DNA of 64,000 bases from JAKAWQ01 sp963745975 (lineage in GTDB: Bacteria > Pseudomonadota > Alphaproteobacteria > Acetobacterales > Acetobacteraceae), in contig CAVUZJ010000001.1 in the NCBI GenBank assembly GCA_963745975.1, forward strand, positions 1 to 64,000. The letters run 5' to 3'. Made by a program: the position numbers and the translations under genes. The first letter of the stretch is position 1; each line of letters begins with the position of its first letter. Shown here one piece after another: positions 52,742-60,781 of the stretch. The notes beneath the pieces were generated by a model. The model was not told where the DNA came from. It was given only the letters and a program-made list of their open reading frames with translations, and ran no database searches.

Positions 52742-53937
52742 CCACCGCGCCCGTCCTCAATCGGATGGGCCGCAAGGAAGTCCAGTAGCGGTCGGGCGGT
52801 CGCCTCGCTGCGCTCGAGCGGGGTGAAGTGAGCGGCGCCCTCGATCACGCCGCCTGTGACGTCGGTCGCGACCTGCTGGAAGGTCTCGAGCGTCCGCCGC
52901 TCGAAGCAGTGCTCGCCGCCCAAGGCGAGGACCGGGATGGCGAGCTTGTTCGCGTAGTGGGGCGTCAGGTCGGCGATGTCTTTCGGCTTCGTTCGGTAGA
53001 AGCCGAACCCCGACGTGAGCGCGCCCGGCCGGGCGAAGGCACGCTCCACCTCCGCGCGGTCCTCGGGCATCACCTCACTGTTCGGCTCGACCAAGATGTC
53101 CCAGAGCGCGCGCACATACTCGCGCTCGCGCCCCGCGGTGAGCATCTCGGGAACATCGGGCGCCATGTGGAAGGAGGAGAGCCAGAACTTGCCCTCGTCT
53201 CCGCGCGGCTTCACATTGACGCCCGGCAGCAGTGTCTCGATCGCGCTGAGCGTGGCGACGCGGTCGCGGCGCCCGGCGGCGAGCGCGTAGGCGACCTGGC
53301 CGCCGAAGTCGTGGCCCACGAGATGCACGCGGCCGACGCCGAGCCTGTCCAAGAGCGCGAGCATATCGGCGGCCAGCGTCGCTTTATCGTAGCCCGAGCC
53401 GGTCCCCTCGCTCTCGCCAAAGCCGCGGAGGTCCGGCGCGATCACCCGGTAGCGGTCGGCCAGGCGGAGCATGACGCGGCTCCAGATCGCCCAGGTCTCC
53501 AGCATGCCGTGGACCACGAGAACCGGCTCGCCACGGCCGCCCTCCACGACGCTGAGATTCGGCCCGTTCGCCGCGACCTCGCGCCGCGCGAACCGATCCC
53601 AGAACGCTGTGCTCGGGTAGTCGCCGGACGGCGCCTCCAGCGAGCCGATCCGGAATGACTCCGTGAAGACGCCCGGCTCGGCCGTCCCGAACGCCTCCAA
53701 ACCCTGGCGGCTCGCCTGCGCGCCGTCGTCGTCAATCACCGCCGCATCGAACGCCTCGCGGCTCGCCCAGCGGCCTTCGACCAGGACGCGTCCGTCCGCG
53801 CCTTCCAGCACCGCCAATGACCGGAAGCCCGGATTGGCGGCCAGCTTGGGCGCCTCCTCGCGCATCGTGGCGACCAGGCGCTTCTGGTTCTCGGGCGTCT
53901 CAGTACGCCAAACATTGTAGAACAGCGTGTCGGTCAT
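52738..53937 (-). CDS. ABM-domain / alpha/beta hydrolase fusion (epoxide hydrolase-like)
   Basis: 399 residues. Residues 1-95 form an antibiotic-biosynthesis-monooxygenase-type ferredoxin fold (LFYNVWRTETPENQKRLVAT, VLVEGRWASREAFDAAV). Residues 115-395 form an alpha/beta hydrolase: HGMLETWAIW oxyanion loop, DLRGFGESEG, nucleophile elbow LVGHDFGGQ with D210, and histidine in EGAAHFTPLER. An Asp nucleophile points to epoxide hydrolase or dehalogenase chemistry. Its stop lies in the palindromic repeat. Start overlaps the upstream gene end (53934), so it belongs to the minus-strand set led from 55450. Confidence 0.82.
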   Translation of the reverse strand: MTDTLFYNVWRTETPENQKRLVATMREEAPKLAANPGFRSLAVLEGADGRVLVEGRWASREAFDAAVIDDDGAQASRQGLEAFGTAEPGVFTESFRIGSLEAPSGDYPSTAFWDRFARREVAANGPNLSVVEGGRGEPVLVVHGMLETWAIWSRVMLRLADRYRVIAPDLRGFGESEGTGSGYDKATLAADMLALLDRLGVGRVHLVGHDFGGQVAYALAAGRRDRVATLSAIETLLPGVNVKPRGDEGKFWLSSFHMAPDVPEMLTAGREREYVRALWDILVEPNSEVMPEDRAEVERAFARPGALTSGFGFYRTKPKDIADLTPHYANKLAIPVLALGGEHCFERRTLETFQQVATDVTGGVIEGAAHFTPLERSEATARPLLDFLAAHPIEDGRGG

Positions 53938-54266
53938 GGTTGCGCCGGCTCCCGTTGACCGACGAGGAAGGCATGCATGCGTTGCGATTGTTCGGGCCCG
54001 AACAGGGCGGTGAAGCGGTCTTCCTCGAACCGGTTGATGTCGCGCGGATCTCGGTTCCGGTCATAGATGGCGGCGGCCTTGATGGCCGCCACGGAAGCTG
54101 CCCAGGTCGGCGACCCCGGAATGGAAAGGATTTCGACCCGGGCGTCGCCATCGACGAAGGCGTAGTAGGGCTTCGCTATCTCCTCAAACCAGGCACCCGT
54201 TGGTTCGTCCTTGGCCATCTCCGCATGAGAGGTCAGGACCGTGGCGACGCGGATCGGCGCGCTCAT
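53934..54266 (-). CDS. DJ-1/PfpI-like protein fragment with unrelated C-terminus
   Basis: 110 residues from ATG at 54266. The first half (IRVATVLTSHAEMAKDEPTG, then EIAKPYYAFVDGDARVEILS) matches the N-terminus of DJ-1/PfpI-type proteins (LTSH...TGFW-EE-A-PYY-F-DAG-EV-LASP). The nucleophile-cysteine half is missing. Instead the tail reads FEEDRFTALFGPEQSQRMHA, which I do not recognise. Probably a truncated or chimeric gene, still translated with the neighbouring hydrolase gene by overlap. Confidence 0.55.
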   Translation of the reverse strand: MSAPIRVATVLTSHAEMAKDEPTGAWFEEIAKPYYAFVDGDARVEILSIPGSPTWAASVAAIKAAAIYDRNRDPRDINRFEEDRFTALFGPEQSQRMHAFLVGQREPAQP

Positions 54267-54289
54267 TCCAAACTCTCCCCAGATTGGGT

Positions 54290-55450
54290 TCACTTCGAGC
54301 TTGCGGTCGCCGGCGTCCATGTGGGCGCGACCGGCTGACCAGCGAGGAATGTCTCGACGATCTCGACGAAGGCCTCCGGGCGCTCTTCGACCAGGAAGTG
54401 GCCGGTCTCACTCATCAACACGGGCGTCACGCTGTGGGCGAAATGGCGCATCGCTGCTGGAACGCCTTCGCCGAGGCCGCGCTGCGCGCCGACCGCCAGC
54501 ACCGGGATCGTTAGCGGCGTCTGGGATAGGACGGCGTTGTCGGCGATATCCTGGTCGAGCGTGCGGTAGAGCTTCAGGCTCGCCGCAAACCGGCCCGAGC
54601 GCGAATAAGTGGTCTCGTAGTATTCGATGTCCGCATCCGAGAAGCCGCCGGGAACCACATGGAAAACCTTGCTGCGGTAGAACCAGTCGAGAAACTGCCT
54701 CTCGTGTCCTGCCAGCACGGTCTCGGCGTAATTGGGTATTTCGAAGAAGCCGAAGAACCAATACGGGTTGTGGATGAGGGGCGTGGTCTGTTCGCGGGAC
54801 CAGGGACCTTTCGGCGTACCTTCGGCGACGACAAGGCGATCGACAGCATCGCGGTAGGTCGCCGCGTAGGCGTAGGCCACCGACGCGCCCCAGTCATGGC
54901 CGACGACCGTCACCTTCTGGTAGCCGAGCCCCTGCATCAGCTCGTAGAGATCTTTGGCGAGCGTACGCCGGTCGTAGCCCGTGGCCGTGATTTCGGACCA
55001 ACCGAAACCCCGCAGGTCGACGGCGATCACCGTGTGATCTCTCGCCAGCAAAGGCATCGCCTTACGCCATTCGTACCAGTCCTCTGGCCAGCCATGGATG
55101 AGCAGGATGGGCGAGCCGGAACCGCCAATGACGTAGTGCAAGCGCACCCCGTTGGCCGTGGCGAAGCGGGAAGAGAAACCCGCCGGCACGCCGTACCCCG
55201 CCCCATTCGATGGCGCCGCGACCGCGGGGACGGACATAGCGGCGATCGCGGCGGCAGCAAGCGCCGCTACGAGCGTCGTGACTGCCGCAATCGATGATCT
55301 GCGCAGTTTGTCGGCGTTGACCGGACGCAGGAACAGGCCGAGGCTCTGGCGCAGGCCCATGCTCAGCGAGAGCACGGTGGCGGCGACGGCGATCGGCACG
55401 ATCACGCGCGCCGCAAAGGCGAATTGCGGGGCTGGCTTCGCGGCAAGCAT
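54290..55450 (-). CDS. Alpha/beta hydrolase (epoxide hydrolase-like) with odd membrane N-terminus
   Basis: 386 residues from ATG at 55450. The hydrolase part (about 100-380) has HGWPEDWYEW (oxyanion and tryptophan loop), DLRGFGWSE, nucleophile in VVGHDWGAS (D186) and the final histidine in SETGHFLVEE. Residues 10-45 (VIVPIAVAATVLSLSMGLRQ, then SLGLFLRPV) look like the first helix of an MFS carrier. They are followed by a second hydrophobic stretch (SIAAVTTLVAALAAAAIAAM) ending in AVA, which resembles a signal peptide. The true start could be internal. Divergent from the TetR gene. Confidence 0.8.
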   Translation of the reverse strand: MLAAKPAPQFAFAARVIVPIAVAATVLSLSMGLRQSLGLFLRPVNADKLRRSSIAAVTTLVAALAAAAIAAMSVPAVAAPSNGAGYGVPAGFSSRFATANGVRLHYVIGGSGSPILLIHGWPEDWYEWRKAMPLLARDHTVIAVDLRGFGWSEITATGYDRRTLAKDLYELMQGLGYQKVTVVGHDWGASVAYAYAATYRDAVDRLVVAEGTPKGPWSREQTTPLIHNPYWFFGFFEIPNYAETVLAGHERQFLDWFYRSKVFHVVPGGFSDADIEYYETTYSRSGRFAASLKLYRTLDQDIADNAVLSQTPLTIPVLAVGAQRGLGEGVPAAMRHFAHSVTPVLMSETGHFLVEERPEAFVEIVETFLAGQPVAPTWTPATASSK

Positions 55451-55546
55451 GGCGGCACATCCTTCGCTAGATCGGACGCCGCTAACCTCGGCGTCGGTGT
55501 ATGACGTCACATGTCGAGCCGCGAGCATCGGGCAAAGGACCCATTG

Positions 55547-55570
55547 TGTATATTCACTAGTCGGTATACA
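55547..55570. promoter_or_regulatory. Candidate TetR operator
   Basis: A 24-bp palindrome with TGTATA/TATACA ends and ACTAGT centre (18 of 24 positions symmetric), ending 7 nt before the TetR start codon and lying between the divergent regulator and hydrolase genes. A TGACGTCA palindrome at 55502-55509 is nearby. Confidence 0.6.
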
Positions 55571-55577
55571 AAGGAGC

Positions 55578-56150
55578 ATGGCACGAGACGCGAACGTGAC
55601 CCGCGAGCAGATCATTCAGGCGGCCGATGATCTCTTCTATGGCGAGGGGATCCGCAGCGCGAGCGTGGACGCAATCGCTGCGAGGGCCGGCGTCACCAAG
55701 CGCACGTTGTACGACCATTTCCCCAGCAAGGATGACCTCATTGCGGCCTATCTCGCCGCGCGCGACGAGCCGACGCTCAGTCGCTACGCCGCCTGGCTCG
55801 ACGAGGCCGAGGGCGATTTGCCCGAGCAGATTCTTCGGGTCTTCGAAAGGCTGGCCCGGATGACGAAGGCGCCGCGCTGGAAGGGATGCGGATTTCTACG
55901 CGCCGCGGCCGAGTTGGCCGGTACCCCAGGCCACCCCGCACTGAAGATCGGATCGGCGCACAAGAAGAAGCTCGAAGCATGGCTCACATGCCGCATCGCC
56001 TCGAAGGGCTTGAGCGCGCCTGCGCTCCGCGCTCGCCAGGTAATGATTGTCATTGACGGTGCGGTGGCCCAGGTGCTGATCCACCGCGACCCCGCCTATG
56101 TGTTGGCCGCCGGACAAGTCGCGGCGGCGCTCCTCGCCAAGAAGCCGTAA
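55578..56150 (+). CDS. TetR/AcrR-family transcriptional regulator
   Basis: 190 residues, ATG right after AAGGAG. The N-terminal helix-turn-helix covers about 8-55 (IIQAADDLFYGEGIRSASVD, then ARAGVTKRTLYDHFPSKDDL). The ligand-binding half is helical (ILRVFERLARMTKAP, GFLRAAAELAGTPGHPALKI). It probably represses itself and the divergent hydrolase set through the palindrome at 55547-55570. Ligand unknown. Confidence 0.9.
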   Translation: MARDANVTREQIIQAADDLFYGEGIRSASVDAIAARAGVTKRTLYDHFPSKDDLIAAYLAARDEPTLSRYAAWLDEAEGDLPEQILRVFERLARMTKAPRWKGCGFLRAAAELAGTPGHPALKIGSAHKKKLEAWLTCRIASKGLSAPALRARQVMIVIDGAVAQVLIHRDPAYVLAAGQVAAALLAKKP

Positions 56151-56238
56151 AACGCGGCGTTCCTCCAACCACAGGCATGCCGGGCGCTCATTGGCAGCGA
56201 GTGTGAGCACAAGTCTCCGTTGGCGCCCCCGAGCGCCG

Positions 56239-57666
56239 CTACTCCGCCGCCGCCGACATCCGGATCGGCGGCGTGACATCGTCGGGGATCGGGCACACGT
56301 AAGGGTGCGCGCCGATCCGCGCCGCATGGTCCGCCTTGGCGCGCGCCAGCAGCGTCTCGTCGCGGATCGCGTCGATCGCTGTCCCCGCCATCACTTTCGC
56401 CACGTGCACCATGCCCTTGTGCGCCGCCGCCGTCTTGCCCTGCGCGGTGAGCTGCCAGGAATGTCCCGGCGTGCCGATCGCGTAGGTCGCCCCGCGCGCC
56501 TGCACCGTCGGCACCTTCCAGCTCACATCGCCGACATCGGTCGATCCCATCATCGGCGCGCCCACCGCATCGAGCGGCACCACGAGATCGCAGAGCGGCG
56601 TCTCCGGCTTCACCGCCATTCCGATCCGCCGGTACGCCGCCTCGATATCCTCCTCGCTCAGGCTCGCCTGGATTTTTCTCGCGAATTCCCTATCCGCCTC
56701 GTCGAACGGCGGCGGGCCGAGCCGCTCGAGATTGCCGTGCATCGCCCGCTCGAGCGGCGCGTTGGCAAGCAGGTTCGAGACCGCGCTCACCACCTTCGTC
56801 GTCACCCTCGTCTCGGTCATCAGCGCCGCCCCGTCGGCGATCTTGCGCACCCGCGCGATCAATCTCTGCAACTCGGGAAGCTCGCGCGCGCGGATCAGGT
56901 AGCGCACCTTCGCCTCCGCCTGCACCACGTTCGGCGCGATGCCGCCGGCGTCGAGCATCGCGTAATGGATGCGCGCATCGCTCGGCATGTGCTCGCGCAT
57001 GTAGTTGACGCCGACATTCATCAGCTCCACCGCATCGAGCGCGCTCCGCCCGAGATGGGGCGAGGCGGCGGCGTGCGCCGCCCGCCCGCTGAAGCTGAAA
57101 TCGATCCGCGTGTTGGCGAGCGACATCGCGTCGTTGACGCCGGAGAACGCCGAGGGGTGCCAGGAGATCGCGATATCGACATCGTCGAAGGCGCCTTCGC
57201 GCACCATGAACCCTTTGGCCGCGCCGCCCTCCTCGGCCGGGCAGCCGTAATAGCGCACCCGACCCTTGATGCCGTTCTTCGCCAGATAGTCCTTGACCGC
57301 GGTCGCCGCGAGCAGCGCCGCCGAGCCGAGCAGGTTGTGCCCGCACCCGTGCCCGTGGCCGTTCGCCTCGACGGGCCGCTTCTCGGCGATCCCCGCCTCC
57401 TGGCTCAGCCCCGGCAGCGCGTCGTATTCGCCGAGGATGGCGATCACCGGTCCCTCCTCGCCCGCCTCGCCCATCACCGCGGTCGGGATGCCGGCGAGGT
57501 TGCGGGTGATGCGGAATCCCTGGGCTTCGAGCATCGCCAGGTGCTCGGCGACCGACCGGTGCTCGGTATAGGCGATCTCCGGCATGCCCCAGACCCGGTC
57601 GCTCAGCGCCTCGAAATCGTCCTTCTTGGCATCGACCAGGCGCCAGATTTCCTCGCTGTTCTGCAT
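56239..57666 (-). CDS. M20-family amidohydrolase (AbgB-like)
   Basis: 475 residues from ATG at 57666, 10 nt after GGAAGG. M20 features: GEYDALPGLSQEAG (metal-site Asp), GHGHGCGHNLLGSAAL, CPAEEGGAAKGFM (catalytic and metal glutamates), ISWHPSAFSG and the dimerisation-lid segment FSFSGRAAHAAASPH. The order and length match p-aminobenzoyl-glutamate hydrolase subunit B-type enzymes that cleave N-acyl amino acids. It is divergent from the molybdenum hydroxylase operon. Its 3' end is duplicated at 45567-45714. Confidence 0.88.
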   Translation of the reverse strand: MQNSEEIWRLVDAKKDDFEALSDRVWGMPEIAYTEHRSVAEHLAMLEAQGFRITRNLAGIPTAVMGEAGEEGPVIAILGEYDALPGLSQEAGIAEKRPVEANGHGHGCGHNLLGSAALLAATAVKDYLAKNGIKGRVRYYGCPAEEGGAAKGFMVREGAFDDVDIAISWHPSAFSGVNDAMSLANTRIDFSFSGRAAHAAASPHLGRSALDAVELMNVGVNYMREHMPSDARIHYAMLDAGGIAPNVVQAEAKVRYLIRARELPELQRLIARVRKIADGAALMTETRVTTKVVSAVSNLLANAPLERAMHGNLERLGPPPFDEADREFARKIQASLSEEDIEAAYRRIGMAVKPETPLCDLVVPLDAVGAPMMGSTDVGDVSWKVPTVQARGATYAIGTPGHSWQLTAQGKTAAAHKGMVHVAKVMAGTAIDAIRDETLLARAKADHAARIGAHPYVCPIPDDVTPPIRMSAAAE

Positions 57667-57777
57667 CGGGCCCATCCTTCCGTTCCGGCGCGATCTTGCG
57701 TCCCTGTTTCCCCCCAGGCAACACTCCCTGCCCGGCTTCTCTCCCTCCCTGATCCTCCGCCGGGAATATCCTCCTAA

Positions 57778-57794
57778 CCCATTGACAGAATGGG
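57778..57794. promoter_or_regulatory. Palindrome immediately upstream of the hydroxylase start codon
   Basis: CCCATT-gacag-AATGGG, a perfect 6-bp inverted repeat with 5-nt centre, ending 2 nt before the ATG at 57797. It could be an operator or an mRNA hairpin masking the start; no Shine-Dalgarno is evident. Confidence 0.45.
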
Positions 57795-57796
57795 AA

Positions 57797-60781
57797 ATGG
57801 TCGTCATGGGTTCGGGTGAACTCCCGTTCTCTTCCCCAGCGAACAGCAAATCCTGGGTTGGCCGCGCGATCGAGCGCTGCGAGGACGCGGCCCTGCTCAC
57901 CGGCCGCGGCCATTTCATCGATGATCTTCCCGTCCCGCCCGGCACGCTTGCCGCCGCAATTCTCCGCTCGCCCCACGCGCACGCCGAAATTCGCGCGATC
58001 GACATCAACGCCGCGCGCGCTCTTCCGGGCGTTGCCGCGGTTCTCGTCGGCGCCGACCTCGCAACGGTCACAAAACCCCTGCCCGCGGTGCTTCGCGTAC
58101 CAATCGAATGCCGAGTGCTTGCCGTCGATCGCGTACGCTATGTGGGCGAGCCGGTCGCGATCGTCATCGCTGCCGACCGCTATATTGCCGAGGACGCGCT
58201 CGACGTCATCGAGGTCGATTGGCGTCCGCTGTCCGCCATCGTCGACCCGGAGGCTGCGCTTGGCACCAACCTCATAAACGAGCGTCATTTCTCCTACGGG
58301 GATCCCGACACGGCGTTTCGCGAGGCCGCGCGCCGCGTTGCCGTCACGATCCGTTATCCGCGCAACGCGGGCTCGCCGATCGAGACCTTTGGCGTCGTCG
58401 CCTCCTATGATCCGCACGAGAACGCCTACGACGTGCTCGCGAATTTTCAGGGACCCTTCAGCCTGCACCCGGTGATCGCGCGCAGCCTCGACGTCCCGGG
58501 CAACCGCCTCCGTCTCCGCACTCCACCCGACTCCGGCGGAAGCTTCGGAGTGAAGCAGGCGATCGTCCCCTACATCGTCCTCGTCGCTGCCGCCGCGCGA
58601 CTCGTGGATCGGCCCGTGGAATGGACCGAGGACAGGCTCGAGCATCTTGCCGCGTCGGTCTCGGCAACCAACCGTCTCACCACGCTCGCCGCGGCCGTCG
58701 CATCGGATGGGCGCGTCACCGCGCTTGACTGGGACCAGATCGAGGATTGCGGTGCGTACCTCAGGGCCCCGGAGCCGGCGACTCTCTACCGGATGCACGG
58801 CAACCTCACCGGCGCCTACGCGATCCCGAACCTTCGCGTCAGGAACCGCGTCGTGCTTACGAATAAGACGCCAAGCGGCCTCACGCGCGGTTTTGGCGGA
58901 CCCCAGGTCTATTATGCGCTCGAGCGGTTGATGCAGCGGATCGCCGTCGAGCTCGGCCTCGATCCGGTCGAGGTCATCCGCCGCAACCTCATCGGCCGTG
59001 AGCGATTCCCGTACCGTACCCCAAGCGGCGGCCTCTACGATTCCGGGGACTATCCTCGCGCGGTGGAGATCGCGCTCCGCGACGGCGGTTTCGACGATCT
59101 CCTCCGCCGGCGCGAAGCCGCGCGGGCGGAGGGGCGGCTCTACGGCATCGGCTGTGCGGCCGTGGTCGAGCCGAGCGTCTCCAACATGGGCTATATCACG
59201 ACGGTCCTCACTCCGGCGGAGCGCGCGCGGGCCGGGCCGAAGAACGGCGCGCAGGCGAGTGCCACGGTCGCGTTCGATCCCGGCGGCGCCGTCACGGTTC
59301 ACGTCTCCTCGGTGCCGCAGGGCCAGGGTCATCGCACCGTGCTTGCCCAGGTCGTTGCCGACGCGTTCGGTCTCGCACCCAAGGACATCCGCGTCGTCAC
59401 CGACTTCGATTCGGCGAAAGACGCCTGGTCCATCGCCTCGGGTAATTATTCCAGCCGCTTCGCTCCCGCGGTCGCAGGTGCTGCGAGGCTCGCCGCGGAG
59501 CGGCTCTGTGCACGGCTCGCCCGGATCGCCGCGAGCCAGCTCAACGCGACCGCCGAGGAGTTGGATTTGGTGGGCGGCAGGATCGTCTCACGCCGCAACC
59601 CCGACCTCGCGCTCCCTTTCGGCCGTGTCGCGGCAACCGCCCACTGGGCGCCGGCAACTTTGCCGGATGACGCGGCGACCGGCGATCGCGGCGCCCCGCT
59701 GCGCGAAACGATATTCTGGACGCCCCCGGAGCTCGCGGCCCCCACCGAGGCGGACGAGATCAACTCTTCGCTCTGCCATGGTTTCATCTTCGACTTTTGT
59801 GGCGTCGAGATCGATCGGACGACGGGCCAGCTCCGGATCGACCGCTATGTGACGATGCATGATGCCGGGCGGCTGCTGCATCCCGGCATGGCGGAAGGAC
59901 AGATCCGCGGCGGCTTTGCGCACGCGCTCGGCGCTGCCGCTTACGAGGAGCTCGTCTACGGCGAGGACGGCAGCTTCCTCACCGGCACCTTCGCCGACTA
60001 CCTGCTGCCGACGGCGCTGGAAGTGCCGCCGATCGAGATCCTGCACATCGAGACGCCCTCGCCCTTCACGGCGCTCGGCGCGAAGGGCCTGGGGGAAGGG
60101 AACTCAATGTCCACCCCGGTCTGCCTCGCCAACGCGGTGGCCGATGCGCTGGGCGTTCCGGCCATCGATCTGCCGCTGAGGCCGGACAAGCTCTCCGCGC
60201 TCGCCGTGGGCGAAGAGCCGCCGCCGCGCCACGGTGCGGCCGAACCGCCCGAGCCGCCTTCGGCGCTGCGCGGTGCGGCCGAGGCACTGGTGGCGGCCCC
60301 CGCCGAGCATCTGTGGGAGATGCTGCTCGATCCCGACCTGCTCGCCTCGCTGATCCCCGGCGCGCGCGATGTCACGCGCCTCTCGCCGACGCGATTTGCG
60401 GCGGTCGTCGTGCTCGGCGTAGGGCCGGTCAAGGGCCGGTACAAAGCCGCGGTCGAGCTTTCGGGGCTCGACCCCCCGCACCGCGCAATTCTGTCCGGCA
60501 CGATATCGGGCGCTCTGGGTTTCGGGCGCGGCACCGGCTGGATCAGCTTGGCACCCGACGGGGCCGGCAAGACCGTAATCGCCTATCGCTATGAAGTGGC
60601 GCTCGGCGGGAAGCTCGCCGCGGTCGGCGGGCGGCTGCTCGACGGTGCGGCTCGGGTGATCATCGGCCAATTCTTCGCCGCCCTTGCCCGCCGCGCGGAG
60701 AGGGGCATCGCACCCGTTCGAAGGGGACGACCCGCACGGCTCATCGCGTGGCTCCGTGCCCTCCTCAGGAGGGTCGGATGA
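57797..60781 (+). CDS. hmfA: Molybdenum hydroxylase large subunit fused to CoxG domain (2-furoyl-CoA dehydrogenase-like)
   Basis: 994 residues from ATG at 57797 (57806 is an alternative). Residues about 10-780 are a CoxL/XdhB-type molybdenum subunit: VGRAIERCEDAALLTGRGHF, GFGGPQVYYALERLM, PQGQGHRTVLAQV and the C-terminal GAKGLGEGNSMSTP with the catalytic glutamate near 766. Residues about 820-960 are a CoxG/SRPBCC domain (VAAPAEHLWEMLLDPDLLAS, then GVGPVKGRYKAAVEL), normally a separate gene. Followed with ATGA overlap by FAD and 2Fe-2S subunits, a CoA ligase and an enoyl-CoA hydratase homologue. That order equals hmfABCDE; the substrate assignment rests on synteny. Confidence 0.75.
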   Translation: MVVMGSGELPFSSPANSKSWVGRAIERCEDAALLTGRGHFIDDLPVPPGTLAAAILRSPHAHAEIRAIDINAARALPGVAAVLVGADLATVTKPLPAVLRVPIECRVLAVDRVRYVGEPVAIVIAADRYIAEDALDVIEVDWRPLSAIVDPEAALGTNLINERHFSYGDPDTAFREAARRVAVTIRYPRNAGSPIETFGVVASYDPHENAYDVLANFQGPFSLHPVIARSLDVPGNRLRLRTPPDSGGSFGVKQAIVPYIVLVAAAARLVDRPVEWTEDRLEHLAASVSATNRLTTLAAAVASDGRVTALDWDQIEDCGAYLRAPEPATLYRMHGNLTGAYAIPNLRVRNRVVLTNKTPSGLTRGFGGPQVYYALERLMQRIAVELGLDPVEVIRRNLIGRERFPYRTPSGGLYDSGDYPRAVEIALRDGGFDDLLRRREAARAEGRLYGIGCAAVVEPSVSNMGYITTVLTPAERARAGPKNGAQASATVAFDPGGAVTVHVSSVPQGQGHRTVLAQVVADAFGLAPKDIRVVTDFDSAKDAWSIASGNYSSRFAPAVAGAARLAAERLCARLARIAASQLNATAEELDLVGGRIVSRRNPDLALPFGRVAATAHWAPATLPDDAATGDRGAPLRETIFWTPPELAAPTEADEINSSLCHGFIFDFCGVEIDRTTGQLRIDRYVTMHDAGRLLHPGMAEGQIRGGFAHALGAAAYEELVYGEDGSFLTGTFADYLLPTALEVPPIEILHIETPSPFTALGAKGLGEGNSMSTPVCLANAVADALGVPAIDLPLRPDKLSALAVGEEPPPRHGAAEPPEPPSALRGAAEALVAAPAEHLWEMLLDPDLLASLIPGARDVTRLSPTRFAAVVVLGVGPVKGRYKAAVELSGLDPPHRAILSGTISGALGFGRGTGWISLAPDGAGKTVIAYRYEVALGGKLAAVGGRLLDGAARVIIGQFFAALARRAERGIAPVRRGRPARLIAWLRALLRRVG

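Noticed and set aside
57782..57787. TTGACA upstream of the hydroxylase operon
   Set aside because: It lies only about 10 nt before the start codon and inside the palindrome, so it cannot be a normal -35 element for that gene.
56690..59332. Long minus-strand open frame (880 codons) spanning the M20 and hydroxylase genes
   Set aside because: It overlaps two well-supported genes in other frames and has no coherent domain; an artefact of stop-poor GC-rich sequence.
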